Positions 31,753 through 40,998 of a DNA stretch of 64,000 nucleotides are shown one piece after another (the stretch's first letter is position 1; each line of letters opens with the position of its first letter). Below the pieces are notes generated by a model, which was not told where the DNA came from, did no database searches, and saw only the letters and a program-made list of their open reading frames with translations. This DNA comes from Acidiluteibacter ferrifornacis. GTDB lineage: Bacteria > Bacteroidota > Bacteroidia > Flavobacteriales_E > Vicingaceae. The translations under genes and the position numbers were made by a program. The stretch is taken from contig NZ_WWNE01000018.1 in assembly GCF_009909615.1 (NCBI RefSeq), positions 69,393 through 133,392 on the forward strand. The letters run 5' to 3'.

Positions 31753-32691
31753 TTATAGGTCCCACAAATTTTCTTTAGTATAGAATGGGTTCTGCGTCCA
31801 AAAAGACCCATCGATAATTCTGTAATTACTGTCTAATGCTGCAATTTGTTTGATATCTATTTCATCCAATTTTACAGCATCAGCTTGGAGGTTTTCTTGT
31901 TGTCTTTTAGCATTAGTTGATTTAGGAATTGCACAAATATTTCTGTACTGATTCCACGCTAAAATTATTTGTGCAGTGGTACAATGGTGTTTGCTTGCAA
32001 TTGATTGGAGGGTATTGTTAGACAAAATATTGGGCTCATCTGCTTTTTTAAATCCTTCAGATCGATCTGCAGAGCCTAAAGGTGAATATGCTGTCATGAG
32101 GATATGATTGGCTTTACAAAATGCATTTAAATCTTCTTGTGGGAAAAAGGGATGTAGCTCCACTTGATTCATTTCAACCTTCTGAGCTGAATTTTCATTG
32201 AGGTGTTTTAATTTTTTTATGGAGAAGTTGGAGACTCCCAAATGCTTGACCAAGCCTTCTTTTTTTAACTCGATCATGGCATTCCAAGTATCTAACAGCG
32301 GGACTTCTTCTAGGGATAAGAATTCTGCTGGGTCTGCTCCTTTTTTCATGGCTACTGGCCAATGCATAAGGTATAGGTCTAAATAATCTAATTGTAAATC
32401 ATTTAATGTTTGAATTAGCGCTGGTTTTACATCTTGTGGGATATGTTTGTCATTCCAAAGTTTAGAAGTAATGAACAGTTCCTCCCGCTTCACCATTCCG
32501 CTATTAAACAAATCATTAAAAGCTTCTCCTATTTCTTTTTCATTACCATATATGGCAGCACAATCGATGTGTCTGTATCCAATTTTAACCGCAGAAATAA
32601 TGGCCTCTTTTACTTCTCCTGGCCTACTTTTCCATGTTCCTAAGCCAATTGTGGGTATTTGATCTCCGTTGCTAAATGAAAGCATTTTCAT
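31753..32691 (-). CDS. Aldo/keto reductase
   Basis: 312 residues, an NADPH-dependent TIM-barrel oxidoreductase. AKR signatures: IPTIGLGTWKSRPGEVKEA, the catalytic Asp-Tyr pair in GYRHIDCAAIYGNE, Lys in LFITSKLWNDKH, His in DLYLMHWPVA, and the cofactor loop IPKSTNAKRQQEN. It probably reduces small aldehydes or ketones. Forms a likely two-gene operon with the SRPBCC protein downstream. It looks like a standard chromosomal gene. Confidence 0.95.
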   Translation of the reverse strand: MKMLSFSNGDQIPTIGLGTWKSRPGEVKEAIISAVKIGYRHIDCAAIYGNEKEIGEAFNDLFNSGMVKREELFITSKLWNDKHIPQDVKPALIQTLNDLQLDYLDLYLMHWPVAMKKGADPAEFLSLEEVPLLDTWNAMIELKKEGLVKHLGVSNFSIKKLKHLNENSAQKVEMNQVELHPFFPQEDLNAFCKANHILMTAYSPLGSADRSEGFKKADEPNILSNNTLQSIASKHHCTTAQIILAWNQYRNICAIPKSTNAKRQQENLQADAVKLDEIDIKQIAALDSNYRIIDGSFWTQNPFYTKENLWDL

Positions 32692-32757
32692 ATTCGTCCG
32701 TGTTTAAGATTCGAGTGAAAAATTAAGAAAATCGATTCGTTTAGTCGATTTAAATAC

Positions 32758-32793
32758 AAAAAAAAGGTGTCTTCGCAACTGGCAAAGACACCT
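32758..32793 (-). terminator. Terminator of the T9SS protein gene
   Basis: Hairpin AGGTGTCTT / AAGACACCT; reading on the minus strand it is followed by eight T residues. It lies 27 bp beyond the stop of the 880-residue secreted protein gene. Confidence 0.92.
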
Positions 32794-32819
32794 ACTCACT
32801 AATTAAACAAAATTAATAA

Positions 32820-35462
32820 CTAATTCATCGTCAGCTTTCCTTTGGCAATTATTTTTCCATTGCTATTCAATTGGTAAATATATTGACCTTGAGGCAAGTG
32901 CCCTTTGAAAACTAATATCTTGTCTTGATACTTAATCACCTTTGGTGAAACGATTTGCCCTTTTATATCTCTGATTTCTATATTGACAACATTTCCATCA
33001 ATTGAATTGGAAAGTGCTATGGTAGTAAAATTGTTAAATGGATTGGGGTAAACAGATAGTTTTTCTAAAGTTTGTTCTTCCACTCCGACAGGAACTGTTC
33101 CATTTTCGAATTGAACCTTGATCATTAAGTCTTCAGAATTATTGTTTACATAGGGCGCATATCCATTTGCATCCAACTGATAGGTGTTTTTGGAGAAAGG
33201 AAGTTCTTGATCTACTCCCAGTGTAATTCCGTTACCGAAAGGTCTCCAAACTACATAAAATCCATTACTATCCACCAGCACGTTATTACTAGAAGGAGTA
33301 ACGTCGATGTAGGTGTTAGTAGTAATATTACCCGAACCTACTAAAACACTATCCAATACTGTTCCTGGCATTCCATTTGGTCCATCAGCTTTATATAGCA
33401 GAACATCAAATCCAAAAGCGCCACCTAAAGCAGTGTGGTAAAAAGATGTTTTCTTTATTCTACTAGAAGCGTAAGGAGGTTTGAAATATACCGCATAAGC
33501 CATCATACTTGAAGCATTGGCTACCGATCCTTCTGAAGTGGCATTAGCGTATGAGGCATTTATGGTGCTGAGGTTAGTATCAACAACGATAATTTCTTGA
33601 ATCATGGTGTCATTGTCTAATTCATTATCCTTTAGAAGTTTGTTGAGGTATACGTGGTAGCTATAAGTTCCTGCAATAGAAGGAGTAAATGTATTGCTAA
33701 AGGTGAAAGTCGTATCTCTTCCAGCATTTAAAGTTGCCAATACTTTTGAGCCAGTTCCTACCTGTATACCTGAATTGGTAAATTGTTTATTCTGAACAGT
33801 CACATTAGTGGCATTTCTGAAACCGATATTACTAATTTTTGCGGTCAATGGATATGGGCGTACACGTTGTGTAAACACAGCCTTACCATTTAATCTACCA
33901 ATTGAGGTAACTTCCCCATCTTCAGAAGGTGTTGCAATGGTCATTCCCATCATGAAGTCTTGAGTAGATTGATCTCTATAATCTGCCCAGCTACCCGATA
34001 TAACTTCAATTGCGCGTTTAGATATGGGGAGTGAAGTGCTTGTCCCAATGTTGATTCCATCTCCATCCATTAACCAATGAATGTAAACACCACCGCTTGT
34101 GATCGTGATATTAGTGTCGTTAGGTTTGATGCTCGCATAAGAATTAATAGTCAATGATCCTGGCGCAACATACACACTATCGAGTAATGTCCCATGTGTT
34201 CCATTTGGGCCGTCATCATCAAAAATCATGGCATGAAATCCTACTGCTGGAGTGCCTAAGGCAGTAATGTAATATTCCGTACTTAATATTCTTGCTGGAT
34301 AGATAGGCGGACTCATGTATACAGCTGTACCACCATTCCCTCCGGACCATCCAATACTACCGGTGGAGACCCCATCTGTATAATCCATTTTAATGGTATC
34401 ACTGACTGGGTTTAAAGCAATTATTTTTTGAGTCAAGGAGTTATTAGAAGGTGTGTTATCTCCAGTAACCCCCGTAATGTTGGTACGATAAGAATGCGCG
34501 CCCAATTGGGTAAATGTGTAGGGGGTGTTATACGTAATCGTAGAATCTTTTCCTGCTGCTAAATTTGCAATCGATTTACTCGTATTAAGAGGTGTACCAC
34601 CTACAGGAGGAGTTACCGTTCCATTGGCTGTAAGGGTGGGGATGGTTTGATTTCCAGTGTTTTTAACATTGGTTTTTAAATCTAAAACTTGTCCCTGTAA
34701 AACGAATTCACCGGCAGAGGAGGTATTGCCCACCCAATTAGCAGAAGCATCCGTAAGGGGAGCCACAATGTTTGGATAATAATATTTTACCGAAGTGTTG
34801 GCCGTAGGAAATACCATACCTCGGTATTGTTGTAGGCCATCTGTTCCCGATGAATTTTCAATTCCTATGGATAATCCGTTAGCAGTATAGGTCGGATCAG
34901 GTGACCCAGTTTGTGATTGATAATTTACTGTAATTGAGGTATCTAATTTGTTTAAAATAATTTGAAAGGTATTACTACCACCATATTGGGCTGAATTGTT
35001 AATCCAAAAAGGGACATTAATAAACGAGACACAAACGCTATCTCCATTATCATAGTAATAAGCTCTTCCAGGGTTGCCTGAACTGGCAAACGACAAATCG
35101 CATAATAGGGCGGCAATAAAATTATTTGGACCTCCTACAGTTGGTATGATTGGAAATGCACCCGCTACTGAGGCAATGTTGACAGAACTGAAGGAGATGT
35201 ATCCATTTGAACCCACATAGAAACTAGTAGGTTGAGCGGTATAATAAGTAAAACTTGAAAGTGGAAAAGGCCCTATTACATTGTCATCTCCTAAGCCGTT
35301 CACTTGAGTGCCAATCGTTGAAATGTCGTACCAAGCATATGTAGGGCCTCCACTTGCAGCTGACGATTTCCAAGTGTAACCGAAGTTATCTGGACCTCCT
35401 GAAGTCTGAGCAATCATCCCAAAAGGGACAAGAAAACTCGCAATTAGTAATAATTTTTTCAT
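32820..35462 (-). CDS. Large secreted protein with T9SS sorting domain, adhesin-like
   Basis: 880 residues: signal peptide (about 1-18), an N-terminal beta-sandwich region (FGYTWKSSAASGGPTYAW, SNGYISFSSV) and repeated Ser/Thr/Asn-rich Ig-like modules including two CARDB-like units (LTDASANWVGNTS; FRNATNVTVQNKQF). The C-terminal type A sorting domain is KLSVYPNPFNNFTTIALS to the end. It is exported by T9SS and probably cell-surface bound or shed. No catalytic motif is seen. Two internal copies of a region with 'FYHTALGGAFGFDVLLYKADGPNG'-type sequence indicate internal duplication. The gene is monocistronic. Confidence 0.82.
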   Translation of the reverse strand: MKKLLLIASFLVPFGMIAQTSGGPDNFGYTWKSSAASGGPTYAWYDISTIGTQVNGLGDDNVIGPFPLSSFTYYTAQPTSFYVGSNGYISFSSVNIASVAGAFPIIPTVGGPNNFIAALLCDLSFASSGNPGRAYYYDNGDSVCVSFINVPFWINNSAQYGGSNTFQIILNKLDTSITVNYQSQTGSPDPTYTANGLSIGIENSSGTDGLQQYRGMVFPTANTSVKYYYPNIVAPLTDASANWVGNTSSAGEFVLQGQVLDLKTNVKNTGNQTIPTLTANGTVTPPVGGTPLNTSKSIANLAAGKDSTITYNTPYTFTQLGAHSYRTNITGVTGDNTPSNNSLTQKIIALNPVSDTIKMDYTDGVSTGSIGWSGGNGGTAVYMSPPIYPARILSTEYYITALGTPAVGFHAMIFDDDGPNGTHGTLLDSVYVAPGSLTINSYASIKPNDTNITITSGGVYIHWLMDGDGINIGTSTSLPISKRAIEVISGSWADYRDQSTQDFMMGMTIATPSEDGEVTSIGRLNGKAVFTQRVRPYPLTAKISNIGFRNATNVTVQNKQFTNSGIQVGTGSKVLATLNAGRDTTFTFSNTFTPSIAGTYSYHVYLNKLLKDNELDNDTMIQEIIVVDTNLSTINASYANATSEGSVANASSMMAYAVYFKPPYASSRIKKTSFYHTALGGAFGFDVLLYKADGPNGMPGTVLDSVLVGSGNITTNTYIDVTPSSNNVLVDSNGFYVVWRPFGNGITLGVDQELPFSKNTYQLDANGYAPYVNNNSEDLMIKVQFENGTVPVGVEEQTLEKLSVYPNPFNNFTTIALSNSIDGNVVNIEIRDIKGQIVSPKVIKYQDKILVFKGHLPQGQYIYQLNSNGKIIAKGKLTMN

Positions 35463-35602
35463 CGCAATTAATTTTTAGTTTAAGGAGTTAATTTAGTATT
35501 AAAAAAAGTTAAAACCAAATTTTTCATCGGGTGAAGAATAGGAAGATAGATTATGAAAAAGAGATTCAAAAACATAAATTTGCGTTCTTAAATTTTGAAA
35601 AG

Positions 35603-36040
35603 ATGAAAAAAGCAAAAATGACCACCGATAAAGGTGAGATGATGATCGAGTTTTACGAGAAAGATGCTCCAAAAACTGTAGAGAACTTCGTAAAGCTTTC
35701 GAATGATGGGTTTTACAATGGATTGACTTTTCATAGAGTGATTCCTGATTTTGTAATACAAGGAGGATGTCCTGATGGAACAGGAGCAGGTGGTCCTGGG
35801 TATTCTATCGATTGCGAGCTGAATGGAGACAATCAATTTCATGATAGAGGAGTGTTGTCAATGGCGCATGCTGGTAGAAACACTGGTGGAAGTCAATTTT
35901 TTATCTGCCACAGTAGAAAAAATACTTCTCACTTAGACCGCAATCATACTTGTTTTGGTAAAGTGGTAGAAGGTTTAGATGTAATCGATGCCATTAAGAT
36001 GGGAGATAAAATTCAGAAAATAGAAATTATAGAAGGATAA
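35603..36040 (+). CDS. Cyclophilin-type peptidyl-prolyl cis-trans isomerase
   Basis: 145 residues from the ATG at 35603; an upstream in-frame GTG at 35531 would add 24 non-conserved residues. Cyclophilin motifs: [32 protein letters not shown] (catalytic Arg in FHRVIPDF), [29 protein letters not shown] and [13 protein letters not shown]. The lack of a signal peptide points to a cytosolic protein-folding enzyme. First gene of a tight operon with DUF3127 and a YdjM-like protein (gap 7 bp, then none). Confidence 0.95.
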   Translation: MKKAKMTTDKGEMMIEFYEKDAPKTVENFVKLSNDGFYNGLTFHRVIPDFVIQGGCPDGTGAGGPGYSIDCELNGDNQFHDRGVLSMAHAGRNTGGSQFFICHSRKNTSHLDRNHTCFGKVVEGLDVIDAIKMGDKIQKIEIIEG

Positions 36041-36047
36041 AAATATT

Positions 36048-36422
36048 ATGGGATTATCAATAGAAGGAAAATTAACAGCCATATTACCAGTAGAAAGTGG
36101 AACAAGTAAGGCCGGAAAGGACTGGAAAAAGCAAGGATTTGTAGTAGATACTGGAGCTCAATTTAATCCGGAGGTTTGTTTTAGTTTGTTTGGTGATGAT
36201 AAAATCGCCATGTTGAATGGATTAAAAGCGGGGCAGGATGTGAAAGTGGAGTTTAACTTGTCTTCAAGAGAATATAACGGTAGATGGTTTCACAATGTAG
36301 ATGCTTGGAAAATTGATGTAATTGGAGCTCCTGCGGCGGCTGCAGCAGGCAGTATGCCACCACCCCCAGCCAATATGAACCCAGCAGATGAAGCATCGGA
36401 AGAGGATGATCTTCCATTCTAA
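36048..36422 (+). CDS. DUF3127 OB-fold protein with SSB-like acidic tail
   Basis: 124 residues of the DUF3127 family (SIEGKLTAILPVESGTSKAGKDWKKQGFVV, REYNGRWFHNVDAWKI), a predicted OB fold found mainly in Bacteroidota. After a low-complexity Ala/Pro linker (about 92-110) it ends EASEEDDLPF, which closely resembles the C-terminal protein-interaction tip of single-stranded-DNA-binding protein. This suggests it binds nucleic acid and recruits the same partners as SSB. Flush with the next gene (TAA then ATG, no gap). Confidence 0.85.
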   Translation: MGLSIEGKLTAILPVESGTSKAGKDWKKQGFVVDTGAQFNPEVCFSLFGDDKIAMLNGLKAGQDVKVEFNLSSREYNGRWFHNVDAWKIDVIGAPAAAAAGSMPPPPANMNPADEASEEDDLPF

Positions 36423-37463
36423 ATGGATTCACTCACTCAAATTGTTCTTGGAGCCGCTGTTGGTGAAGCGACTTTAGGAAAGAAAATAGGGAATAAAGCC
36501 CTCCTATGGGGAGCCATAGGAGGCACTATTCCCGACTTAGATGTTTTCGTAGGAAAACTATTCGACACCGTAACTGAACTCGATATACATAGAGGATTCA
36601 GTCATTCCATTTTGTTTAGTTTATTGTTAGCTCCTGTGTTAGGTTTTATAGTTAACAAATGGTATCAGAAATCTAATGAGGCTAATTGGCGTGATTGGAC
36701 TTTGCTGTTCTTTTGGGCATTATTCACTCACCCTTTATTGGATAGTTTTACCACATGGGGAACGCAAATCTTTTGGCCTATGGACTATCGAGTGGCCTTC
36801 CATAGCATTTTTGTCATCGACCCCTTATATACCCTCCCGTTCCTAATCAGTACAATAGCAGTGCTGTTCTATCAACGAGAGTCCCCGATCCGTCGGAGAT
36901 GGAATCGATTTGGAATTTTATACAGCACAGCCTATTTGGGAATTACCTTGCTGATAAAAACTCACGTTAATGAAGTGGTGGTAGATAGTTTAAAACAACA
37001 GCAAATTCAATTTGAGAGTTTCCAAACAAGACCGACTCCATTTAATACGCTGCTATGGGCAACGAATGTGGAACTAGAAGATGATTTTTTAATGGGATAT
37101 TATTCCTTATTCGACAAACAACCTAAGGTGATTTTTAAAAGAATTGCTAAACAACATCTTTTGCAAAGAGAGGTGGAGAAGGAAAACGATTTTCAGCGTT
37201 TGCAATTTTTGACCAAAGGATATTACACACTGGAACAGTTTTCGGACACTTTAGTAATGAATGATCTCCGATTTGGAGAATTCTCAGGCTGGAACTCGAT
37301 TGCTGAAACGACTAATTCAGTCTCCGAAGAGAATGATTTTGTATTCACATATTATCTTACTAGAGATAATGAAGGTCAGTTAGTTGTTCATCGCAAACCC
37401 AATCAAATGAGAAAAGCAAAAGAAGCCATGAACGGCCTATGGAACCGACTGAAAGGAGAGTAG
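36423..37463 (+). CDS. YdjM-like membrane-bound metal-dependent hydrolase
   Basis: 346 residues. The N-terminal signature MDSLTQIVLGAAVGEATLGKKIGNKALLWGAIGGTIPDLDVF and HRGFSHSILF match the YdjM/LexA-binding inner-membrane hydrolase family (PF04307), with His/Asp residues in IPDLD, HRGFSH and THPLLDSFTTWG as likely metal ligands. Four to five transmembrane helices lie before residue 190, followed by a soluble C-terminal domain. The substrate is unknown; relatives act in membrane or phospholipid repair. Third gene of the cyclophilin operon. Confidence 0.88.
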   Translation: MDSLTQIVLGAAVGEATLGKKIGNKALLWGAIGGTIPDLDVFVGKLFDTVTELDIHRGFSHSILFSLLLAPVLGFIVNKWYQKSNEANWRDWTLLFFWALFTHPLLDSFTTWGTQIFWPMDYRVAFHSIFVIDPLYTLPFLISTIAVLFYQRESPIRRRWNRFGILYSTAYLGITLLIKTHVNEVVVDSLKQQQIQFESFQTRPTPFNTLLWATNVELEDDFLMGYYSLFDKQPKVIFKRIAKQHLLQREVEKENDFQRLQFLTKGYYTLEQFSDTLVMNDLRFGEFSGWNSIAETTNSVSEENDFVFTYYLTRDNEGQLVVHRKPNQMRKAKEAMNGLWNRLKGE

Positions 37464-37495
37464 TAGGAGTTAGTGGAAAAAGAATAGTCGTTGAT

Positions 37496-38206
37496 TTACT
37501 TTTGAAAGTTCTTATTTATCAAATATTGTAAGCCTATTCTGAAACTATTCCAGCTTGCGTCTACACCAAATTCTTCATCTTCAGTTTCTTTGTTGTTATT
37601 TATAGTATTAGTTGTGTTAGGAATTGACTCTTTTCTAACTCGGTAATAAATTTGCCCTATCGATCCATTGATAGCCCATTTTGGAGAAAAGAAATAGGTT
37701 AATCCTGGAGTGAAGTTAAGACTAAGTTCTTTATTTTTAGAAGTATATGATTGAGCAGTTCCTCCTCTAGTCTCTCCGCTACCTACTAATAAGTTGAAAG
37801 CAGTAGTAAAATAAAGTCTTTCAGTTATACCATTATACCTTTTAAAAAACGGATTAAAGTAAAACATTCTAGTTTTTTCTTTATATGATGTTTGAATAAT
37901 ATATGTTGAAGGTAGAAAAGGGTAAAATGAGGATTCTGTCCTTTGAATTAGATAACTATTTGCTTCAAATTCAGCTTTCAAACCGACACCTATTAGTATA
38001 GAATTATTTACAAAAAATCCAAAACTTGGAAGAACAGAAAAGGATTCGGATTCCAACTCTACAATGGGGTTGGATGGTAAATTCTGATCGTTTTTTGTTT
38101 TATTATAATTGGCATTGCCACTAAATAAGACTGATCCTGAGGTAATTTGTGCAGTTAGGTTGCATGATAAAAGACCAATGATGATTCCAAGTAATAACCC
38201 TTTCAT
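37496..38206 (-). CDS. Outer-membrane beta-barrel protein, unknown
   Basis: 236 residues with a signal peptide (about 1-19, LLSCNLTAQ) and an array of amphipathic strands (GFFVNNSILIGVGLKAEF, LSLNFTPGLTYFFSPKWAINGSIGQIYYRVR) ending in SFRIGLQYLINKNF. This is a small OmpA/OprF-like barrel without a peptidoglycan-binding domain. Convergent with the YdjM-like gene, 32 bp apart. No function is assigned. Confidence 0.75.
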   Translation of the reverse strand: MKGLLLGIIIGLLSCNLTAQITSGSVLFSGNANYNKTKNDQNLPSNPIVELESESFSVLPSFGFFVNNSILIGVGLKAEFEANSYLIQRTESSFYPFLPSTYIIQTSYKEKTRMFYFNPFFKRYNGITERLYFTTAFNLLVGSGETRGGTAQSYTSKNKELSLNFTPGLTYFFSPKWAINGSIGQIYYRVRKESIPNTTNTINNNKETEDEEFGVDASWNSFRIGLQYLINKNFQK

Positions 38207-38681
38207 GTTTTTATATTATAGTTAACTCTATGTTTTTTAAGAGGAGTGAAAGATAATCGATAATATTGAATTCAAAATACTATTTCCTAAAAAATACTAT
38301 CTTCAGAATACCGGACTTGGTAGTGCGATAATACACTCAATATTAAGTAAATAAATGAAGAGGCTTTTTACTAAGTATTTTTTGTGAAATATGAAGAGGT
38401 AGATTTAATGAACGTCAATTCTGTCAAACTATATTTCAGAAATTAAGTCCGCATTTCGTAAACCTTTTCATAGTCAGTTCGTTTTTCCATCCAGGTGTTT
38501 CTATATAATCGTTCTACATTATCTTTTATTTAACAGCGTTTCTCTCATCCGTTTTCCATTCCTGAATATTATAGGCTAATTATCGAACTATTTCTTCTTA
38601 AGAAACTTTTTAAATATTATTTGTCGGGTTGTCCAAATTCTTTTGTCAATGTTTAGTTTAGGTGTTGTGCGCAATAATTTG
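38207..38681. other. Intergenic region
   Basis: 475 bp between two minus-strand genes. I see no open frame with coding character, no strong hairpin and no recognisable repeat. The part nearest 38207 should hold the promoter of the barrel protein gene. Confidence 0.4.
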
Positions 38682-38996
38682 CTATATATCCATGACTGTG
38701 ATCTGAATTTTGTCAGGTTGATTAAGTTCATTCAGAATTTGATGATTGGAACTCATAGAAGTGCTTGGGGTGTTTGGAGTCACTCTAAGCATACTGTCTT
38801 TAATTTCATAGTTTCCAATTCCATAGACTTCGGTTAAAAGACAACACCCATATTCCGAGAAAAACTCTATAGTATTATTATCGGATACTTTAACGTAATG
38901 GGTTGAGTCGGCCCAAAATGTGCCAATTGGTTCACTTTTCTGGCTAAAACCAACAGCGGCTGAAAAGAAAGTCAATAGGGTTAGTAGATGTTTCAA
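38682..38996 (-). CDS. Small secreted protein, unknown
   Basis: 104 residues with a clear signal peptide (about 1-18, AAVGFSQ) and a compact beta-rich body (GTFWADSTHYVKVSDNNTIEFFSEYGCCLLTEVYGIGNYEIKDS). The vicinal Cys pair sits in a predicted strand. It resembles short Bacteroidota periplasmic proteins that report 'lifetime' or stress terms but I cannot name a family. It may be C-terminally shortened. Region of small accessory genes. Confidence 0.55.
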   Translation of the reverse strand: MKHLLTLLTFFSAAVGFSQKSEPIGTFWADSTHYVKVSDNNTIEFFSEYGCCLLTEVYGIGNYEIKDSMLRVTPNTPSTSMSSNHQILNELNQPDKIQITVMDI

Positions 38997-39227
38997 TTTT
39001 TAATCTTGTGGATTAAGATACATTATTTACAATAGTTATAGATTCATCTATTACACTAAATAAATTGCTAGCCTTGTTGATTATTTCGTGTTCCATTTTG
39101 GTTATAGTAATCTAGAAAATATATACAATAGACCTTCCCAAGTTTTAAAAACTTATGGTTATTTTCAAATCTTTGAGCCTAGTATAACTATGTCTCAAAT
39201 TAAAGAGGAAATTGTTTGTTTTTTACC

Positions 39228-39662
39228 TCAGTTCTTTGTTGTAGGTTGTTTTTCTTTTCCTTTTTTATTCCAATACATCCAATCGTCACTGTTTACCCAA
39301 TTTCCTTCATTTGTATTTTTGTTGTATTTCCATACTCTTGTTCCTTGTGCCTTCAAATTTCCGTTTTCATACCATTCAGTAATTGAATTGACATGCGGAT
39401 TTTGCGATATGGATTGATAGATGAGTTGTCCTTTCTCGGAATAACTCCTGCTTCCTTGATCAGTTATTATCATCTTAAGTTGACCACTTTCGTAGAATGA
39501 CTTTTCCTGTCTAAATTGATAGTTTATTTTTTCAATATTACCGTTTTTAAAGTAGGTAGTGTCTAAAGGTTTTCCATTAATACTAATTTCTGCTTCTTGA
39601 CTCTTCCCATTCATAAATGCAAACAGAAGGATCAATAGGAGGAGGGAGTTTAGTGGTTTCAT
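39228..39662 (-). CDS. YwqK-like/MORN-variant repeat secreted protein
   Basis: 144 residues with a signal peptide (about 1-21) and four MORN-type variant repeats: YFKNGNIEKINY, FYESGQLKMIIT, SYSEKGQLIYQS, WYENGNLKAQGT. This is the repeat family of 'toxin-antitoxin YwqK family antitoxin' annotations, but the secreted Bacteroidota forms are not part of a known toxin pair. It may be a periplasmic or surface scaffold. It lies 21 bp downstream of the JmjC-like gene on the same strand. Confidence 0.75.
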   Translation of the reverse strand: MKPLNSLLLLILLFAFMNGKSQEAEISINGKPLDTTYFKNGNIEKINYQFRQEKSFYESGQLKMIITDQGSRSYSEKGQLIYQSISQNPHVNSITEWYENGNLKAQGTRVWKYNKNTNEGNWVNSDDWMYWNKKGKEKQPTTKN

Positions 39663-39683
39663 AAGGTGTGTTTTGATTTCGTT

Positions 39684-40892
39684 TTATTCCGCTATTGCAA
39701 TCGCCTCTAAATTTATTAATTCGCCAATAAAGCCATAGATTTCAATTAAATCCCAAGCAGGTTCCAAATATGCTTTAATTGTTTCAAATTTTACGGTTAT
39801 ACCGCAATTTATTTTTTCTATCAACTCCGATAAGTTGGAGTGGTGCGGTTTTTCCAAGCGATGTCCTCTTGCGAAAATGAGAGCTTTCTCCTCACTTATA
39901 TTTTCTACAAATAGTGGGAAAATGGCTTTTCCCTTTATAGCAAATTGGCCGTTCGGCAATTGGAAACCTCTTCTTAAATTCGATTTTCTTAAAATCCCGC
40001 CATTACTTTTTAAGGCCAATATTTTTCTTTCAAAAGCAATCTCTATTTTTTGCTGAAGTGATTGTTGATTCAATAGTTGTTTCCACTGATTTCGTGGATT
40101 TTCGGCATTAATCGGTGCCACGTATTTATGTTGACCAATGCTATTATCTTCTCCAGCTTCTTTGAGTAGGCGGTTTTCAAATTGATCCATCGGAGGGCTG
40201 ACATAATCCATCACAAAGCTCACTGAAAATTCGGGCGTGTCTGCAATGTGATACACCGCATGAGGAATAAATTGGGCATCACCAGCTTTTAATTCATAGC
40301 ATTGGGCTTCAGGAAGCTTTTCTTTCACATTGTGGAATACCTTGCTGTGGTGCAGGATCGCATTGTGCTCTGGATCGTCCCAAGTGTAAAACAATTTATT
40401 GGCGGGCCCAAGATGAAACAATACCCCATCTTCTCCTACGGCATCTTTGTGAATCCCAAAAGGAGTAAATCCATAATTTCCCATGAAAAACAAAAATGAA
40501 ATACCTTCTAACGGCAATCCTGCCGATGCTATAAAAGGACGAACCACTTCTGCCGCTTTTTGGGCGAAATCATTGCTAAATTCTTCTAGATAGTTGAAAA
40601 TTAGCCCAAATTTCTCTTCTCCGAAAACTTGACTCGACCATGATTCTAGGGTATCCTTCTTTTTTGGTGGATGCGACAAAAGGCGATCGTTGTAGTCGTT
40701 TCTTAACTCACTGTTGATGTATGTTTTCAAACCCAAATGGAGTTCCCCTTTCGCAATGTATGCTTGGATAACCTCCAATAACAATGCTTTGATTGTTTCA
40801 ACATCGGTTGGTGAAATAAGCGCTGATATCCGAGCTGGCTTTTTGAGCTGCTGCGAATCTTGGTACAATTGTTCCCATTGGGTGAGCTTCAT
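39684..40892 (-). CDS. JmjC/cupin-type 2-oxoglutarate Fe(II) oxygenase-like protein
   Basis: 402 residues. The central beta-jelly-roll has GFTPFGIHKDAVGEDGVLFHLG with an H-x-D iron pair (His148, Asp150) and a third His in the IPHAVYHIADT stretch (His211 or His215), the facial triad of JmjC-type hydroxylases. A helical N-terminus (1-130) and a C-terminal winged-helix-like part (about 280-402) complete a layout similar to ribosomal oxygenases such as RoxA, although overall similarity is low. The substrate is unknown. It may hydroxylate a protein or peptide. It could form an operon with the YwqK-like gene. Confidence 0.65.
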   Translation of the reverse strand: MKLTQWEQLYQDSQQLKKPARISALISPTDVETIKALLLEVIQAYIAKGELHLGLKTYINSELRNDYNDRLLSHPPKKKDTLESWSSQVFGEEKFGLIFNYLEEFSNDFAQKAAEVVRPFIASAGLPLEGISFLFFMGNYGFTPFGIHKDAVGEDGVLFHLGPANKLFYTWDDPEHNAILHHSKVFHNVKEKLPEAQCYELKAGDAQFIPHAVYHIADTPEFSVSFVMDYVSPPMDQFENRLLKEAGEDNSIGQHKYVAPINAENPRNQWKQLLNQQSLQQKIEIAFERKILALKSNGGILRKSNLRRGFQLPNGQFAIKGKAIFPLFVENISEEKALIFARGHRLEKPHHSNLSELIEKINCGITVKFETIKAYLEPAWDLIEIYGFIGELINLEAIAIAE

Positions 40893-40998
40893 GAGGGGGT
40901 GGTTAGTAGGTTGGTTATTGAGTAGTATGGTTTTACTGATATTGGAAATATTTAATAGCTTATAATGTTAAGTCTTAAAGTTGAAATTTATAATAGTT

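Noticed and set aside
39088-39417. Open frame of 109 codons on the plus strand
   Set aside because: It is antisense to the MORN-variant protein gene, with no recognisable protein character.
39228-39662. Antitoxin of a toxin-antitoxin pair (from the YwqK-type name)
   Set aside because: The protein has a signal peptide and no toxin-like gene is adjacent; the name reflects repeat similarity only.
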